A DNA stretch of 64,000 nucleotides from Eledone cirrhosa (GCA_964016885.1 OZ024748.1:31395652-31459651), one strand, 5' to 3'. Positions 35,741-49,602 are shown, numbered from the stretch's first letter. The notes: generated from the sequence alone by a model not told the origin. Numbers and translations are program-made.

Positions 35741-38700
35741 TTAAGTTCCAAGGATGGAGGCCGTGTGAGCGTGTGTTTTGTATAATGAAAAATTGAACAG
35801 GGACAGAACAGAGAGGCAGTACGACAAATGTTTATTAAATTCACGCTCAGGAGAGTGGGGGGGGGGTAGGTGGAGGACGACGTTTCGGGCATAAGCCCTT
35901 CTTCTGGTGAGAGTTCAAAAGGTGTGTAGGGGAGTGGTGGAGAGACATATAGCGAAAGGAAACGGTGCGAATGAAAAATTAACAAATAAAGACAAACAAT
36001 TGTAGGAACACAGGCAAAGAATCATATACGGAAAAAAAAGGGGTACGGTAACAAAATCAAACAGAGGTAATGCGTGGAAGGAAAGACAAAGTGTGGGAAG
36101 GTGTGTAAAGTTCGGAGAAAGGTCACGGCAGATTAGATCGGGGTTGAGCCGGTTGTTAAGTTAAGTTCCAAGGATGGAGGCCGTGTGAGCGTGTGTTTTG
36201 TATAATGAAAAATTGAACAGGGACAGAACAGAGAGGCAGTACGACAAATGTTTATTAAATTCACGCTCAGGAGAGTGGGGGGTAGGTGGAGGACGACGTT
36301 TCGGGCATAAGCCCTTCTTCAGGTGAGAGTTCAAAAGGTGTGTAGGGGAGTGGTGGAGAGACATATAGCGAAAGGAAACGGTGCGAATGAAAAAATAACA
36401 AATAAAGACAAACAATTGTAGGAACACAGACAAAGAATCATATACGGAAAAAAAGGGGTACGGTAACAAAATCAAACAGAGGTAATGCGTGGAAGGAAAG
36501 ACAAAGTGTGGGAAGGTGTGTAAAGTTCGGAGAAAGGTCACGGCGGATTAGATCGGGGTTGAGCCGGTTGTTAAGTTAAGTTCCAAGGATGGAGGCCGTG
36601 TGAGCGTGTGTTTTGTATAATGAAAAATTGAACAGGGACAGAACAGAGAGGCAGTACGACAAATGTTTATTAAATTCACGCTCAGGAGAGTGGGGGGTAG
36701 GTGGAGGACGACGTTTCGGGCATAAGCCCTTCTTCAGGTGAGAGTTCAAAAGGTGTGTAGGGGAGTGGTGGAGAGACATATAGCGAAAGGAAACGGTGCG
36801 AATGAAAAATTAACAAATAAAGACAAACAATTGTAGGAACACAGTCAAAGAATCATATACGGAAAAAAATGGGGTACGGTAACAAAATCAAACAGAGGTA
36901 ATGCGTGGAAGGAAAGACAAAGTGTGGGAAGGTGTGTAAAGTTCGGAGAAAGGTCACGGCGGATTAGATCGGGGTTGAGCCGGTTGTTAAGTTAAGTTCC
37001 AAGGATGGAGGCCGTGTGAGCGTGTGTTTTGTATAATGAAAAATTGAACAGGGACAGAACAGAGAGGCAGTACGACAAATGTTTATTAAATTCACGCTCA
37101 GGAGAGTGGGGGGTAGGTGGAGGACGACGTTTCGGGCATAAGCCCTTCTTCAGGTGAGAGTTCAAAAGGTGTGTAGGGGAGTGGTGGAGAGACATATAGC
37201 GAAAGGAAACGGTGCGAATGAAAAATTAACAAATAAAGACAAACAATTGTAGGAACACAGGCAAAGAATCATATACGGAAAAAAATGGGGTACGGTAACA
37301 AAATCAAACAGAGGTAATGAGTGGAAGGAAAGACAAAGTGTGGGAAGGTGTGTAAAGTTCGGAGAAAGGTCACGGCGGATTAGATCGGGGTTGAGCCGGT
37401 TGTTAAGTTAAGTTCCAAGGATGGAGGCCGTGTGAGCTTGTGTTTTGTATAATGAAAAATTGAACAGGGACAGAACAGAGAGGCAGTACGACAAATGTTT
37501 ATTAAATTCACGCTCAGGAGAGTGGGGGGTAGGTGAAGGACGACGTTTCGGGCATAAGCCCTTCTTCAGGTGAGAGTTCAAAAGGTGTGTGGGGGAGTGG
37601 TGGAGAGACATATAGCGAAAGGAAACGGTGCGAATGAAAAATTAACAAATAAAGACAAACAATTGTAGGAACACAGGCAAAGAATCATATACGGAAAAAA
37701 AAGGGGTACGGTAACAAAATCAAACAGAGGTAATGCGTGGAAGGAAAGACAAAGTGTGGGAAGGTGTGTAAAGTTCGGAGAAAGGTCACGGCGGATTAGA
37801 TCGGGGTTGAGCCGGTTGTTAAGTTAAGTTCCAAGGATGGAGGCCGTGTGAGCGTGTGTTTTGTATAATGAAAAATTGAACAGGGACAGAACAGAGAGGC
37901 AGTACGACAAATGTTTATTAAATTCACGCTCAGGAGAGTGGGGGGTAGGTGGAGGACGACGTTTCGGGCATAAGCCCTTCTTCGGGTGAGAGTTCAAAAG
38001 GTGTGTAGGGGAGTGGTGGAGAGACATATAGCGAAAGGAAACGGTGCGAATGAAAAATTAACAAATAAAGACAAACAATTGTAGGAACACAGACAAAGAA
38101 TCATATACGGAAAAAAAAGCGGTACGGTAACAAAATCAAACAGAGGTAATGCGTGGAAGGAAAGACAAAGTGTGGGAAGGTGTGTAAAGTTCGGAGAAAG
38201 GTCACGGCGGATTAGATCGGGGTTGAGCCGGTTGTTAAGTTAAGTTCCAAGGATGGAGGCCGTGTGAGCGTGTGTTTTGTATAATGAAAAATTGAACAGG
38301 GACAGAACAGAGAGGCAGTACGACAAATGTTTATTAAATTCACGCTCAGGAGAGTGGGGGGTAGGTGGAGGACGACGTTTCGGGCATAAGCCCTTCTTCA
38401 GGTGAGAGTTCAAAAGGTGTGTAGGGGAGTGGTGGAGAGACATATAGCGAAAGGAAACGGTGCGAATGAAAAATTAACAAATAAAGACAAACAATTGTAG
38501 GAACACAGGCAAAGAATCATATACGGAAAAAAAAGGGGTACGGTAACAAAATCAATCAGAGGTAATGCGTGGAAGGAAAGACAAAGTGTGGGAAGGTGTG
38601 TAAAGTTCGGAGAAAGGTCACGGCGGATTAGATCGGGGTTGAGCCGGTTGTTAAGTTAAGTTCCAAGGATGGAGGCCGTGTGAGCGTGTGTTTTGTATAA

Positions 38701-40732
38701 TGAAAAATTGAACAGGGACAGAACAGAGAGGCAGTACGACAAATGTTTATTAAATTCACGCTCAGGAGAGTGGGGGGTAGGTGGAGGATTTCGTTTCGGG
38801 CATAAGCCCTTCTTCAGGTGAGAGTTCAAAAGGTGTGTAGGGGAGTGGTGGAGAGACATATAGCGAAAGGAAACGGTGCGAATGAAAAATTAACAAATAA
38901 AGACAAACAATTGTAGGAACACAGACAAAGAATCATATACGGAAAAAAAAGCGGTACGGTAACAAAATCAAACAGAGGTAATGCGTGGAAGGAAAGACAA
39001 AGTGTGGGAAGGTGTGTAAAGTTCGGAGAAAGGTCACGGCGGATTAGATCGGGGTTGAGCCGGTTGTTAAGTTAAGTTCCAAGGATGGAGGCCGTGTGAG
39101 CGTGTGTTTTGTATAATGAAAAATTGAACAGGGACAGAACAGAGAGGCAGTACGACAAATGTTTATTAAATTCACGCTCAGGAGAGTGGGGGGTAGGTGG
39201 AGGACGACGTTTCGGGCATAAGCCCTTCTTCAGGTGAGAGTTCAAAAGGTGTGTAGGGGAGTGGTGGAGAGACATATAGCGAAAGGAAACGGTGCGAATG
39301 AAAAATTAACAAATAAAGACAAACAATTGTAGGAACACAGGCAAAGAATCATATACGGAAAAAAAGGGGTACGGTAACAAAATCAATCAGAGGTAATGCG
39401 TGGAAGGAAAGACAAAGTGTGGGAAGGTGTGTAAAGTTCGGAGAAAGGTCACGGCGGATTAGATCGGGGTTGAGCCGGTTGTTAAGTTAAGTTCCAAGGA
39501 TGGAGGCCGTGTGAGCGTGTGTTTTGTATAATGAAAAATTGAACAGGGACAGAACAGAGAGGCAGTACGACAAATGTTTATTAAATTCACGCTCAGGAGA
39601 GTGGGGGGTAGGTGGAGGATGACGTTTCGGGCATAAGCCCTTCTTCAGGTGAGAGTTCAAAAGGTGTGTAGGGGAGTGGTGGAGAGACATATAGCGAAAG
39701 GAAACGGTGCGAATGAAAAATTAACAAATAAAGACAAACAATTGTAGGAACACAGGCAAAGAATCATATACGGAAAAAAAGGGGTACGGTAACAAAATCA
39801 AACAGAGGTAATGCGTGGAAGGAAAGACAAAGTGTGGGAAGGTGTGTAAAGTTCGGAGAAAGGTCACGGCGGATTAGATCGGGGTTGAGCCGGTTGTTAA
39901 GTTAAGTTCCAAGGATGGAGGCCGTGTGAGCTTGTGTTTTGTATAATGAAAAATTGAACAGGGACAGAACAGAGAGGCAGTACGACAAATGTTTATTAAA
40001 TTCACGCTCAGGAGATTGGGGGGTAGGTGGAGGACGACGTTTCGGGCATAAGCCCTTCTTCAGGTGAGAGTTCAAAAAGTGTGTAGGGGAGTGGTGGAGA
40101 GACATATAGCAAAAGGAAACGGTGCGAATGAAAAATTAACAAATAAAGACAAACAATTGTAGGAACACAGGCAAAGAATCATATACGGAAAAAAAGGGGT
40201 ACGGTAACAAAATCAAACAGAGGTAATGCGTGGAAGGAAACACAAAGTGTGGGAAGGTGTGTAAAGTTCGGAGAAAGGTCACGGCGGATTAGATCGGGGT
40301 TGAGCCGGTTGTTAAGTTAAGTTCCAAGGATGGAGGCCGTGTGAGCGTGTGTTTTGTATAATGAAAAATTGAACAGGGACAGAACAGAGAGGCAGTACGA
40401 CAAATGTTTATTAAATTCACGCTCAGGAGAGTGGGGGGTAGGTGGAGGACGACGTTTCGGGCATAAGCCCTTCTTCAGGTGAGAGTTCAAAAGGTGTGTA
40501 GGGGAGTGGTGGAGAGACATATAGCGAAAGGAAACGGTGCGAATGAAAAATTAACAAATAAAGACAAACAATTGTAGGAACACAGGCAAAGAATCATATA
40601 CGGAAAAAAAAGCGGTACGGTAACAAAATCAAACAGAGGTAATGCGTGGAAGGAAAGACAAAGTGTGGGAAGGTGTGTAAAGTTCAGAGAAAGGTCACGG
40701 CGGATTAGATCGGGGTTGAGCCGGTTGTTAAG
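35741..40732 (+). repeat. Transition segment between the two monomer sets
   Basis: It begins with the l-k pair that follows the 7-monomer block. It then holds units with new markers: 'gagcttgtg' (37408 and 39902), 'cttcgggtgag' (37824), and an alternating pair in which 'cacagacaaag' with 'aagcggtac' precedes 'caatcagagg' (38240-39486, repeated at about 831 bp). Markers a and d of the earlier blocks ('gagcatg', 'tattgcg') do not appear from here on. There is no unique sequence. Confidence 0.75.
35857..35866 (+). repeat. Expanded G10 run
   Basis: The G6 run found in almost every monomer is 10 G here, making this unit 420 bp. Other length alleles are 5 G near 30891 and 7 G near 48471. Unlike the tract at 1220-1233, this is a length change and fits replication slippage. 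Confidence 0.9.
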
Positions 40733-43643
40733 TTAAGTTCCAAGGATGGAGGCCGTGTGAGCGTGTGTTTTGTATAATGAAAAATTGAACAGGGACAGAA
40801 CAGAGAGGCAGTACGACAAATGTTTATTAAATTCACGCTCAGGAGAGTGGGGGGTAGGTGGAGGATGACGTTTCGGGCATAAGCCCTTCTTCAGGTGAGA
40901 GTTCAAATGGTGTGTAGGGGAGTGGTGGAGAGACATATAGCGAAAGGAAACGGTGCGAACGAAAAATTAACAAATAAAGACAAACAATTGTAGGAACACA
41001 GGCAAAGAATCATATACGGAAAAAAAAGGGGTACGGTAACAAAATCAAACAGAGGTAATGCGTGGAAGGAAAGACAAAGTGTGGGAAGGTGTGTAAAGTT
41101 CGGAGAAAGGTCACGGCGGATTAGATCGGTGTTGAGCCGGTTGTTAAGTTAAGTTCCAAGGATGGAGGCCGTGTGAGCGTGTGTTTTGTATAATGAAAAA
41201 TTGAACAGGGACAGAACAGAGAGGCAGTACGACAAATGTTTATTAAATTCACGCTCAGGAGAGTGGGGGGTAGGTGGAAGACGACGTTTCGGGCATAAGC
41301 CCTTCTTCAGGTGAGAGTTCAAAAGGTGTGTAGGGGAGTGGTGGAGAGACATATAGCGAAAGGAAACGGTGCGAATGAAAAATTAACAAATAAAGACAAA
41401 CAATTGTAGGAACACAGTCAAAGAATCATATACGGAAAAAAAGGGGGTACGGTAACAAAATCAAACAGAGGTAATGCGTGGAAGGAAAGACAAAGTGTGG
41501 GAAGGTGTGTAAAGTTCGGAGAAAGGTCACGGCGGATTAGATCGGGGTTGAGCCGGTTGTTAAGTTAAGTTCCAAGGATGGAGGCCGTGTGAGCGTGTGT
41601 TTTGTATAATGAAAAATTGAACAGGGACAGAACAGAGAGGCAGTACGACAAATGTTTATTAAATTCACGCTCGGGAGAGTGGGGGGTAGGTGGAGGACGA
41701 CGTTTCGGGCATAAGCCCTTCTTCAGGTGAGAGTTCAAAAGGTGTGTAGGGGAGTGGTGGAGAGACATATAGCGAAAGGAAACGGTGCGAATGAAAAATT
41801 AACAAATAAAGACAAACAATTGTAGGAACACAGGCAAAGAATCATATACGGAAAAAAAAGGGGTACGGTAACAAAATCAAACAGAGGTAATGAGTGGAAG
41901 GAAAGACAAAGTGTGGGAAGGTGTGTAAAGTTCGGAGAAAGGTCACGGCGGATTAGATCGGGGTTGAGCCGGTTGTTATGTTAAGTTCCAAGGATGGAGG
42001 CCGTGTGAGCGTGTGTTTTGTATAATGAAAAATTGAACAGGGACAGAACAGAGAGGCAGTACGACAAATGTTTATTAAATTCACGCTCAGGAGAGTGGGG
42101 GGTAGGTGGAGGACGACGTTTCGGGCATAAGCCCTTCTTCAGGTGAGAGTTCAAAAGGTGTGTGGGGGAGTGGTGGAGAGACATATAGCGAAAGGAAACG
42201 GTGCGAATGAAAAATTAACAAATAAAGACAAACAATTGTAGGAACACAGGCAAAGAATCATATACGGAAAAAAAAGGGGTACGGTAACAAAATCAAACAG
42301 AGGTAATGCGTGGAAGGAAAGACAAAGTGTGGGAAGGTGTGTAAAGTTCGGAGAAAGGTCACGGCGGATTAGATCGGGGTTGAGCCGGTTGTTAAGTTAA
42401 GTTCCAAGGATGGAGGCCGTGTGAGCGTGTGTTTTGTATAATGAAAAATTGAACAGGGACAGAACAGAGAGGCAGTACGACAAATGTTTATTAAATTCAC
42501 GCTCAGGAGAGTGGGGGGTAGGTGGAGGACGACGTTTCGGGCATAAGCCCTTCTTCGGGTGAGAGTTCAAAAGGTGTGTAGGGGAGTGGTGGAGAGACAT
42601 ATAGCGAAAGGAAACGGTGCGAATGAAAAATTAACAAATAAAGACAAACAATTGTAGGAACACAGGCAAAGAATCATATACGGAAAAAAAAGCGGTACGG
42701 TAACAAAATCAAACAGAGGTAATGCGTGGAAGGAAAGACAAAGTGTGGGAAGGTGTGTAAAGTTCGGAGAAAGGTCACGGCGGATTAGATCGGGGTTGAG
42801 CCGGTTGTTAAGTTAAGTTCCAAGGATGGAGGCCGTGTGAGCGTGTGTTTTGTATAATGAAAAATTGAACAGGGACAGAACAGAGAGGCAGTACGACAAA
42901 TGTTTATTAAATTCACGCTCAGGAGAGTGGGGGGTAGGTGGAGGACGACGTTTCGGGCATTAGCCCTTCTTCAGGTGAGAGTTCAAAAGGTGTGTAGGGG
43001 AGTGGTGGAGAGACATATAGCGAAAGGAAACGGTGCGAATGAAAAATTAACAAATAAAGACAAACAATTGTAGGAACACAGGCAAAGAATCATATACGGA
43101 AAAAAAGGGGTACGGTAACAAAATCAAACAGAGGTAATGCGTGGAAGGAAAGACAAAGTGTGGGAAGGTGTGTAAAGTTCGGAGAAAGGTCACGGCGGAT
43201 TAGATCGGGGTTGAGCCGGTTGTTAAGTTAAGTTCCAAGGATGGAGGCCGTGTGAGCGTGTGTTTTGTATAATGAAAAATTGAACAGGGACAGAACAGAG
43301 AGGCAGTACGACAAATGTTTATTAAATTCACGCTCAGGAGAGTGGGGGGTAGGTGGAGGACGACGTTTCGGGCATAAGCCCTTCTTCAGGTGAGAGTTCA
43401 AAAGGTGTGTAGGGGAGTGGTGGAGAGACATATAGCGAAAGGAAACGGTGCGAATGAAAAATTAACAAATAAAGACAAACAATTGTAGGAACACAGGCAA
43501 AGAATCATATACGGAAAAAAAAGGGGTACGGTAACAAAATCAAACAGAGGTAATGCGTGGAAGGAAAGACAAAGTGTGGGAAGGTGTGTAAAGTTCGGAG
43601 AAAGGTCACGGCGGATTAGATCGGTGTTGAGCCGGTTGTTAAG
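40733..43643 (+). repeat. Module M1, copy 1 (seven monomers)
   Basis: Markers in order: 'caaatggtg' (near 40906), 'cggtgttgag' with 'ggaagacg' (near 41278), 'cacagtcaaag' and 'aaagggggtac' (near 41417), 'cgctcgggag' (near 41670), 'atgagtgg' (near 41890), 'cttcgggtgag' (near 42553), and 'aagcggtac' (near 42690). The series recurs 8870-8871 bp downstream. The unit at 42813 has an 'atta' hairpin loop, which its counterpart at 51684 lacks. Confidence 0.85.
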
Positions 43644-46600
43644 TTAAGTTCCAAGGATGGAGGCCGTGTGAGCGTGTGTTTTGTATAATGAAAAATTGAA
43701 CAGGGACAGAACAGAGAGGCAGTACGACAAATGTTTATTAAATTCACGCTCAGGAGAGTGGGGGGTAGGTGGAGGACGACGTTTCGGGCATAAGCCCTTC
43801 TTCTGGTGAGAGTTCAAAAGGTGTGTAGGGGAGTGGTGGAGAGACATATAGCGAAAGGAAACGGTGCGAATGAAAAATTAACAAATAAAGACAAACAATT
43901 GTAGGAACACAGGCAAAGAATCATATACGGAAAAAAAGGGGTACGGTAACAAAATCAAACAGAGGTAATGCGTGGAAGGAAAGACAAAGTGTGGGAAGGT
44001 GTGTAAAGTTCGGAGAAAGGTCACGGCGGATTAGATCGGGGTTGAGCCGGTTGTTAAGTTAAGTTCCAAGGATGGAGGCCGTGTGAGCGTGTGTTTTGTA
44101 TAATGAAAAATTGAACAGGGACAGAACAGAGAGGCAGTACGACAAATGTTTATTAAATTCACGCTCAGGAGAGTGGGGGGTAGGTGGAGGACGACGTTTC
44201 GGGCATAAGCCCTTCTTCAGGTGAGAGTTCAAAAGGTGTCTAGGGGAGTGGTGGAGAGACATATAGCGAAAGGAAACGGTGCGAATGAAAAATTAACAAA
44301 TAAAGACAAACAATTGTAGGAACACAGGCAAAGAATCATATACGGAAAAAAAAGCGGTACGGTAACAAAATCAAACAGAGGTAATGCGTGGAAGGAAAGA
44401 CAAAGTGTGGGAAGGTGTGTAAAGTTCGGAGAAAGGTCACGGCGGATTAGATCGGGGTTGAGCCGGTTGTTAAGTTAAGTTCCAAGGATGGAGGCCGTGT
44501 GAGCGTGTGTTTTGTATAATGAAAAATTGAACAGGGACAGAACAGAGAGGCAGTACGACAAATGTTTATTAAATTCACGCTCAGGAGAGTGGGGGGTAGG
44601 TGGAGGACGACGTTTCGGGCATAAGCCCTTCTTCAGGTGAGAGTTCAAAAGGTGTGTAGGGGAGTGGTGGAGAGACATATAGCGAAAGGAAACGGTGCGA
44701 ATGAAAAATTAACAAATAAAGACAAACAATTGTAGGAACACAGGCAAAGAATCATATACGGGAAAAAAAGGGGTACGGTAACAAAATCAAATAGAGGTAA
44801 TGCGTGGAAGGAAAGACAAAGTGTGGGAAGGTGTGTAAAGTTCGGAGAAAGGTCACGGCGGATTAGATCGTTGTTGAGCCGGTTGTTAAGTTAAGTTCCA
44901 AGGATGGCGGCCGTGTGAGCGTGTGTTTTGTATAATGAAAAATTGAACAGGGACAGAACAGAGAGGCAGTACGACAAATGTTTATTAAATTCACGTTCAG
45001 GAGAGTGGGGGGTAGGTGGAAGCCGACGTTTCGGGCATAAGCCCTTCTTCAGGTGAGAGTTCAAAAGGTGTGTAGGGGAGTGGTGGAGAGACATATAGCG
45101 AAAGGAAACGGTGCGAATGAAAAATTAACAAATAAAGACAAACAATTGTAGGAACACAGGCAAAGAATCATATACGGAAAAAAAAGGGGTACGGTAACAA
45201 AATCAAACAGAGGTAATGTGTGGAAGGAAAGACAAAGTGTGGGAAGGTGTGTAAAGTTCGGAGAAAGGTCACGGCGGATTAGATCGGGGTTGAGCCGGTT
45301 AAGTTCCAAGGATGGAGGCCGATGGAGGTACGGTAACAAAATCAAACAGAGGTAATGCGTGGAAGGAAAGACAAAGTGTGGGAAGGTGTGTAAAGTTCGG
45401 AGAAAGGTCACGGCGGATTAGATCGGGGTTGAGCCGGTTGTTAAGTTAAGTTCCAAGGATGGAGGCCGTGTGAGCGTGTGTTTTGTATAATGAAAAATTT
45501 AACAGGGACAGAACAGAGAGGCAGTACGACAAATGTTTATTAAATTCACGCTCAGGAGAGTGGGGGGTAGGTGGAGGATGACGTTTCGGGCATAAGCCCT
45601 TCTTCAGGTGAGAGTTCAAAAGGTGTGTAGGGGAGTGGTGGAGAGACATATAGCGAAAGGAAACGGTGCGAATGAAAAATTAACAAATAAAGACAAACAA
45701 TTGTAGGAACACAGGCAAAGAATCATATACGGAAAAAAAGGGGTACGGTAACAAAATCAAACAGAGGTAATGCGTGGAAGGAAAGACAAAGTGTGGGAAG
45801 GTGTGTAAAGTTCGGAGAAAGGTCACGGCGGATTAGATCGGTGTTGAGCCGGTTGTTAAGTTAAGTTCCAAGGATGGAGGCCGTGTGAGCGTGTGTTTTG
45901 TATAATGAAAAATTGAACAGGGACAGAACAGAGAGGCAGTACGACAAATGTTTATTAAATTCACGCTCAGGAGAGTGGGGGGTAGGTGGAGGACGACGTT
46001 TCGGGCATAAGCCCTTCTTCAGGTGAGAGTTCAAAAGGTGCGTAGGTGAGTGGTGGAGAGACATATAGCGAAAGGAAACGGTGCGAATGAAAAATTAACA
46101 AATAAAGACAAACAATTGTAGGAACACAGGCAAAGGATCATATACGGAAAAAAAAGGGGTACGGTAACAAAATCAAACAGAGGTAATGCGTGGAAGGAAA
46201 GACAAAGTGTGGGAAGGTGTGTAAAGTTCGGAGAAAGGTCACGGCGGATTAGATCGGGGTTGAGCCGGTTGTTAAGTTAAGTTCCAAGGATGGAGGCCGT
46301 GTGAGCGTGTGTTTTGTATAATGAAAAATTGAACAGGGACAGAACAGAGAGGCAGTACGACAAATGTTTATTAAATTCACGCTCAGGAGAGTGGGGGGTA
46401 GGTGGAGGACGACGTTTCGGGCATTAGCCCTTCTTCAGGTGAGAGTTCAAAAGGTGTGTAGGGGAATGGTGGAGAGACATATAGCGAAAGGAAACGGTGC
46501 GAATGAAAAATTAACAAATAAAGACAAACAATTGTAGGAACACAGGCAAAGAATCATATACGGAAAAAAAGGGGTACGGTAACAAAATCAAACAGAGGTA

Positions 46601-47938
46601 ATGCGTGGAAGGAAAGACAAAGTGTGGGAAGGTGTGTAAAGTTCGGAGAAAGGTCACGGCGGATTAGATCGGGGTTGAGCCGGTTGTTAAGTTAAGTTCC
46701 AAGGATGGAGGCCGTGTGAGCGTGTGTTTTGTATAATGAAAAATTGAACAGGGACAGAACAGAGAGGCAGTACGACAAATGTTTATTAAATTCACGCTCA
46801 GGAGAGTGGGGGGTAGGTGGAAGACGACGTTTCGCGCATAAGCCCTTCTTCAGGTGAGAGTTCAAAAGGTGTGTAGGGGAGTGGTGGAGAGACATATAGC
46901 GAAAGGAAACAGTGCGAATGAAAAATTAACAAATAAAGACAAACAATTGTAGGAACACAGGCAAAGAATCATATACGGAAAAAAAAGGGGTACGGTAACA
47001 AAATCAAACAGAGGTAATGCGTGGAAGGAAAGACAAAGTGTGGGAAGGTGTGTAAAGTTCGGAGAAAGGTCACGGCGGATTAGATCGGGGTTGAGCCGGT
47101 TTTTAAGTTAAGTTCCAAGGATGGAGGCCGTGTGAGCGTGTGTTTTGTATAATGAAAAATTGAACAGGGACAGAACAGAGAGGCAGTACGACAAATGTTT
47201 ATTAAATTCACGCTCAGGAGAGTGGGGGGTAGGTGGAGGACGACGTTTCGGGCATAAGTCCTTCTTCTGGTGAGAGTTCAAAAGGTGTGTAGGGGAGTGG
47301 TGGAGAGACATATAGCGAAAGGAAACGGTGCGAATGAAAAATTAACAAATAAAGACAAACAATTGTAGGAACACAGGCAAAGAATCATATACGGAAAAAA
47401 AAGGGGTACGGTAACAAAATCAAACAGAGGTAATGCGTGGAAGGAAAGACAAAGTGTGGGAAGGTGTGTAAAGTTCGGAGAAAGTTCACGGCGGATTAGA
47501 TCGGGGTTGAGCCGGTTGTTAAGTTAAGTTCCAAGGATGGAGGCCGTGTGAGCGTGTGTTTTGTATAATGAAAAATTGAACAGGGACAGAACAGAGAGGC
47601 AGTACGACAAATGTTTATTAAATTCACGCTCAGGAGAGTGGGGGGTAGGTGGAGGATGACGTTTCGGGCATAAGCCCTTCTTCAGGTGAGAGTTCAAAAG
47701 GTGTGTAGGGGAGTGGTGGAGAGACATATAGCGAAAGGAAACGGTGCGAATGAAAAATTAACAAATAAAGACAAACAATTGTAGGAACACAGGCAAAGAA
47801 TCATATACGGAAAAAAAGGGGTACGGTAACAAAATCAAACAGAGGTAATGCGTGGAAGGAAAGACAAAGTGTGGGAAGGTGTGTAAAGTTCGGAGAAAGG
47901 TCACGGCGGATTAGATCGGGGTTGAGCCGGTTGTTAAG
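43644..47938 (+). repeat. Module M2, copy 1, with a composite monomer
   Basis: Markers in order: 'ttcttctggtg' (43801), 'gtgtctagg' (44238), 'caaatagagg', 'gatcgttgttgag', 'ggatggcggcc', 'cacgttcagg', 'ggaagccgacg', the composite junction, 'aaatttaacagg' (45497), 'gtaggtgagtgg' (46044), 'gcattagccc' (46423), 'aaacagtgcg' (46911), 'ggtttttaag' (47098), 'aagtccttcttctgg' (47257), and 'agttcacgg' (47485). All recur about 9703 bp downstream. Confidence 0.87.
45301..45439 (+). repeat. Composite insertion 3 (139-bp partial duplication)
   Basis: It has the same breakpoints and 'ggccgatggagg' junction as the copies near 3.5 and 5.3 kb, about 40 kb away. The flanks differ: 'atgtgtgg' and 'ggaagccgacg' here instead of 'acgtaaaa' and 'ggaagacg'. 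The junction is therefore older than the flanking variants. Confidence 0.93.
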
Positions 47939-49602
47939 TTAAGTTCCAAGGATGGAGGCCGTGTGAGCTTGTGTTTTGTATAATGAAAAATTGAACAGGG
48001 ACAGAACAGAGAGGCAGTACGACAAATGTTTATTAAATTGACGCTCAGGAGAGTGGGGGGTAGGTGGAGGACGACGTTTCGGGCATAAGCCCTTCTTCAG
48101 GTGAGAGTTCAAAAGGTGTGTAGGGGAGTGGTGGAGAGACATATAGCGAAAGGAAACGGTGCGAATGAAAAATTAACAAATAAAGACAAACAATTGTAGG
48201 AACACAGGCACAGAATCATATACGGAAAAAAAGGGGTACGGTAACAAAATCAAACAGAGGTAATGCGTGGAAGGAGACACAAAGTGTGGGAAGGTGTGTA
48301 AAGTTCGGAGAAAGGTCACGGCGGATTAGATCGGGGTTGAGCCGGTTGTTAAGTTAAGTTCCAAGGATGGAGGCCGTGTGAGCGTGTGTTTTGTATAATG
48401 AAAAATTGAACAGGGACAGAACAGAGAGGCAGTACGACAAATGTTTATTAAATTCACGCTCAGGAGAGTGGGGGGGTAGGTGGAGGACGACGTTTCGGGC
48501 ATAAGCCCTTCTTCAGGTGAGAGTTCAAAAGGTGTGTAGGGGAGTGGTGGAGAGACATATAGCGAAAGGAAACGGTGCGAATGAAAAATTAACAAATAAA
48601 GACAAACAATTGTAGGAACACAGGCAAAGAATCATATACGGAAAAAAAAGGGGTACGGTAACAAAATCAAACAGAGGTAATGAGTGGAAGGAAAGACAAA
48701 GTGTGGGAAGGTGTGTAAAGTTCGGAGAAAGGTCACGGCGGATTAGATCGGGGTTGAGCCGGTTGTTAAGTTAAGTTCCAAGGATGGAGGCCGTGTGAGC
48801 GTGTGTTTTGTATAATGAAAAATTGAACAGGGACAGAACAGAGAGGCAGTACGACAAATGTTTATTAAATTCACGCTCAGGAGAGTGGGGGGTAGGTGGA
48901 GGACGACGTTTCGGGCATAAGCCCTTCTTCAGGTGAGAGTTCAAAAGGTGTGTAGGGGAGTGGTGGAGAGACATATAGCGAAAGGAAACGGTGCGAATGA
49001 AAAATTAACAAATAAAGACAAACAATTGTAGGAACACAGGCAAAGAATCATATACGGAAAAAAAAGCGGTACGGTAACAAAATCAAACAGAGGTAATGCG
49101 TGGAAGGAAAGACAAAGTGTGGGAAGGTGTGTAAAGTTCGGAGAAAGGTCACGGCGGATTAGATCGGGGTTGAGCCGGTTGTTAAGTTAAGTTCCAAGGA
49201 TGGAGGCCGTGTGAGCGTGTGTTTTGTATAATGAAAAATTGAACAGGGACAGAACAGAGAGGCAGTACGACAAATGTTTATTAAATTCACGCTCAGGAGA
49301 GTGGGGGGTAGGTGGAGGACGACGTTTCGGGCATAAGCCCTTCTTCAGGTGAGAGTTCAAAAGGTGTGTAGGGGAGTGGTGGAGAGACATATAGCGAAAG
49401 GAAACGGTGCGAATGAAAAATTAACAAATAAAGACAAACAATTGTAGGAACACAGGCAAAGAATCATATACGGAAAAAAAAGGGGTACGGTAACAAAATC
49501 AAACAGAGGTAATGCGTGGAAGGAAAGACAAAGTGTGGGAAGGTGTGTAAAGTTCGGAGAAAGGTCACGGCGGATTAGATCGGTGTTGAGCCGGTTGTTA
49601 AG
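47939..49602 (+). repeat. Four-unit linker between M2 and the second M1
   Basis: Units carry 'gagcttgtg' with 'attgacg' (47939), a G7 run and 'aaggagacac' (around 48354), 'atgagtgg' (near 48682), and 'aagcggtac' (near 49067). All are ordinary-length monomers and nothing else is present. Confidence 0.75.
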
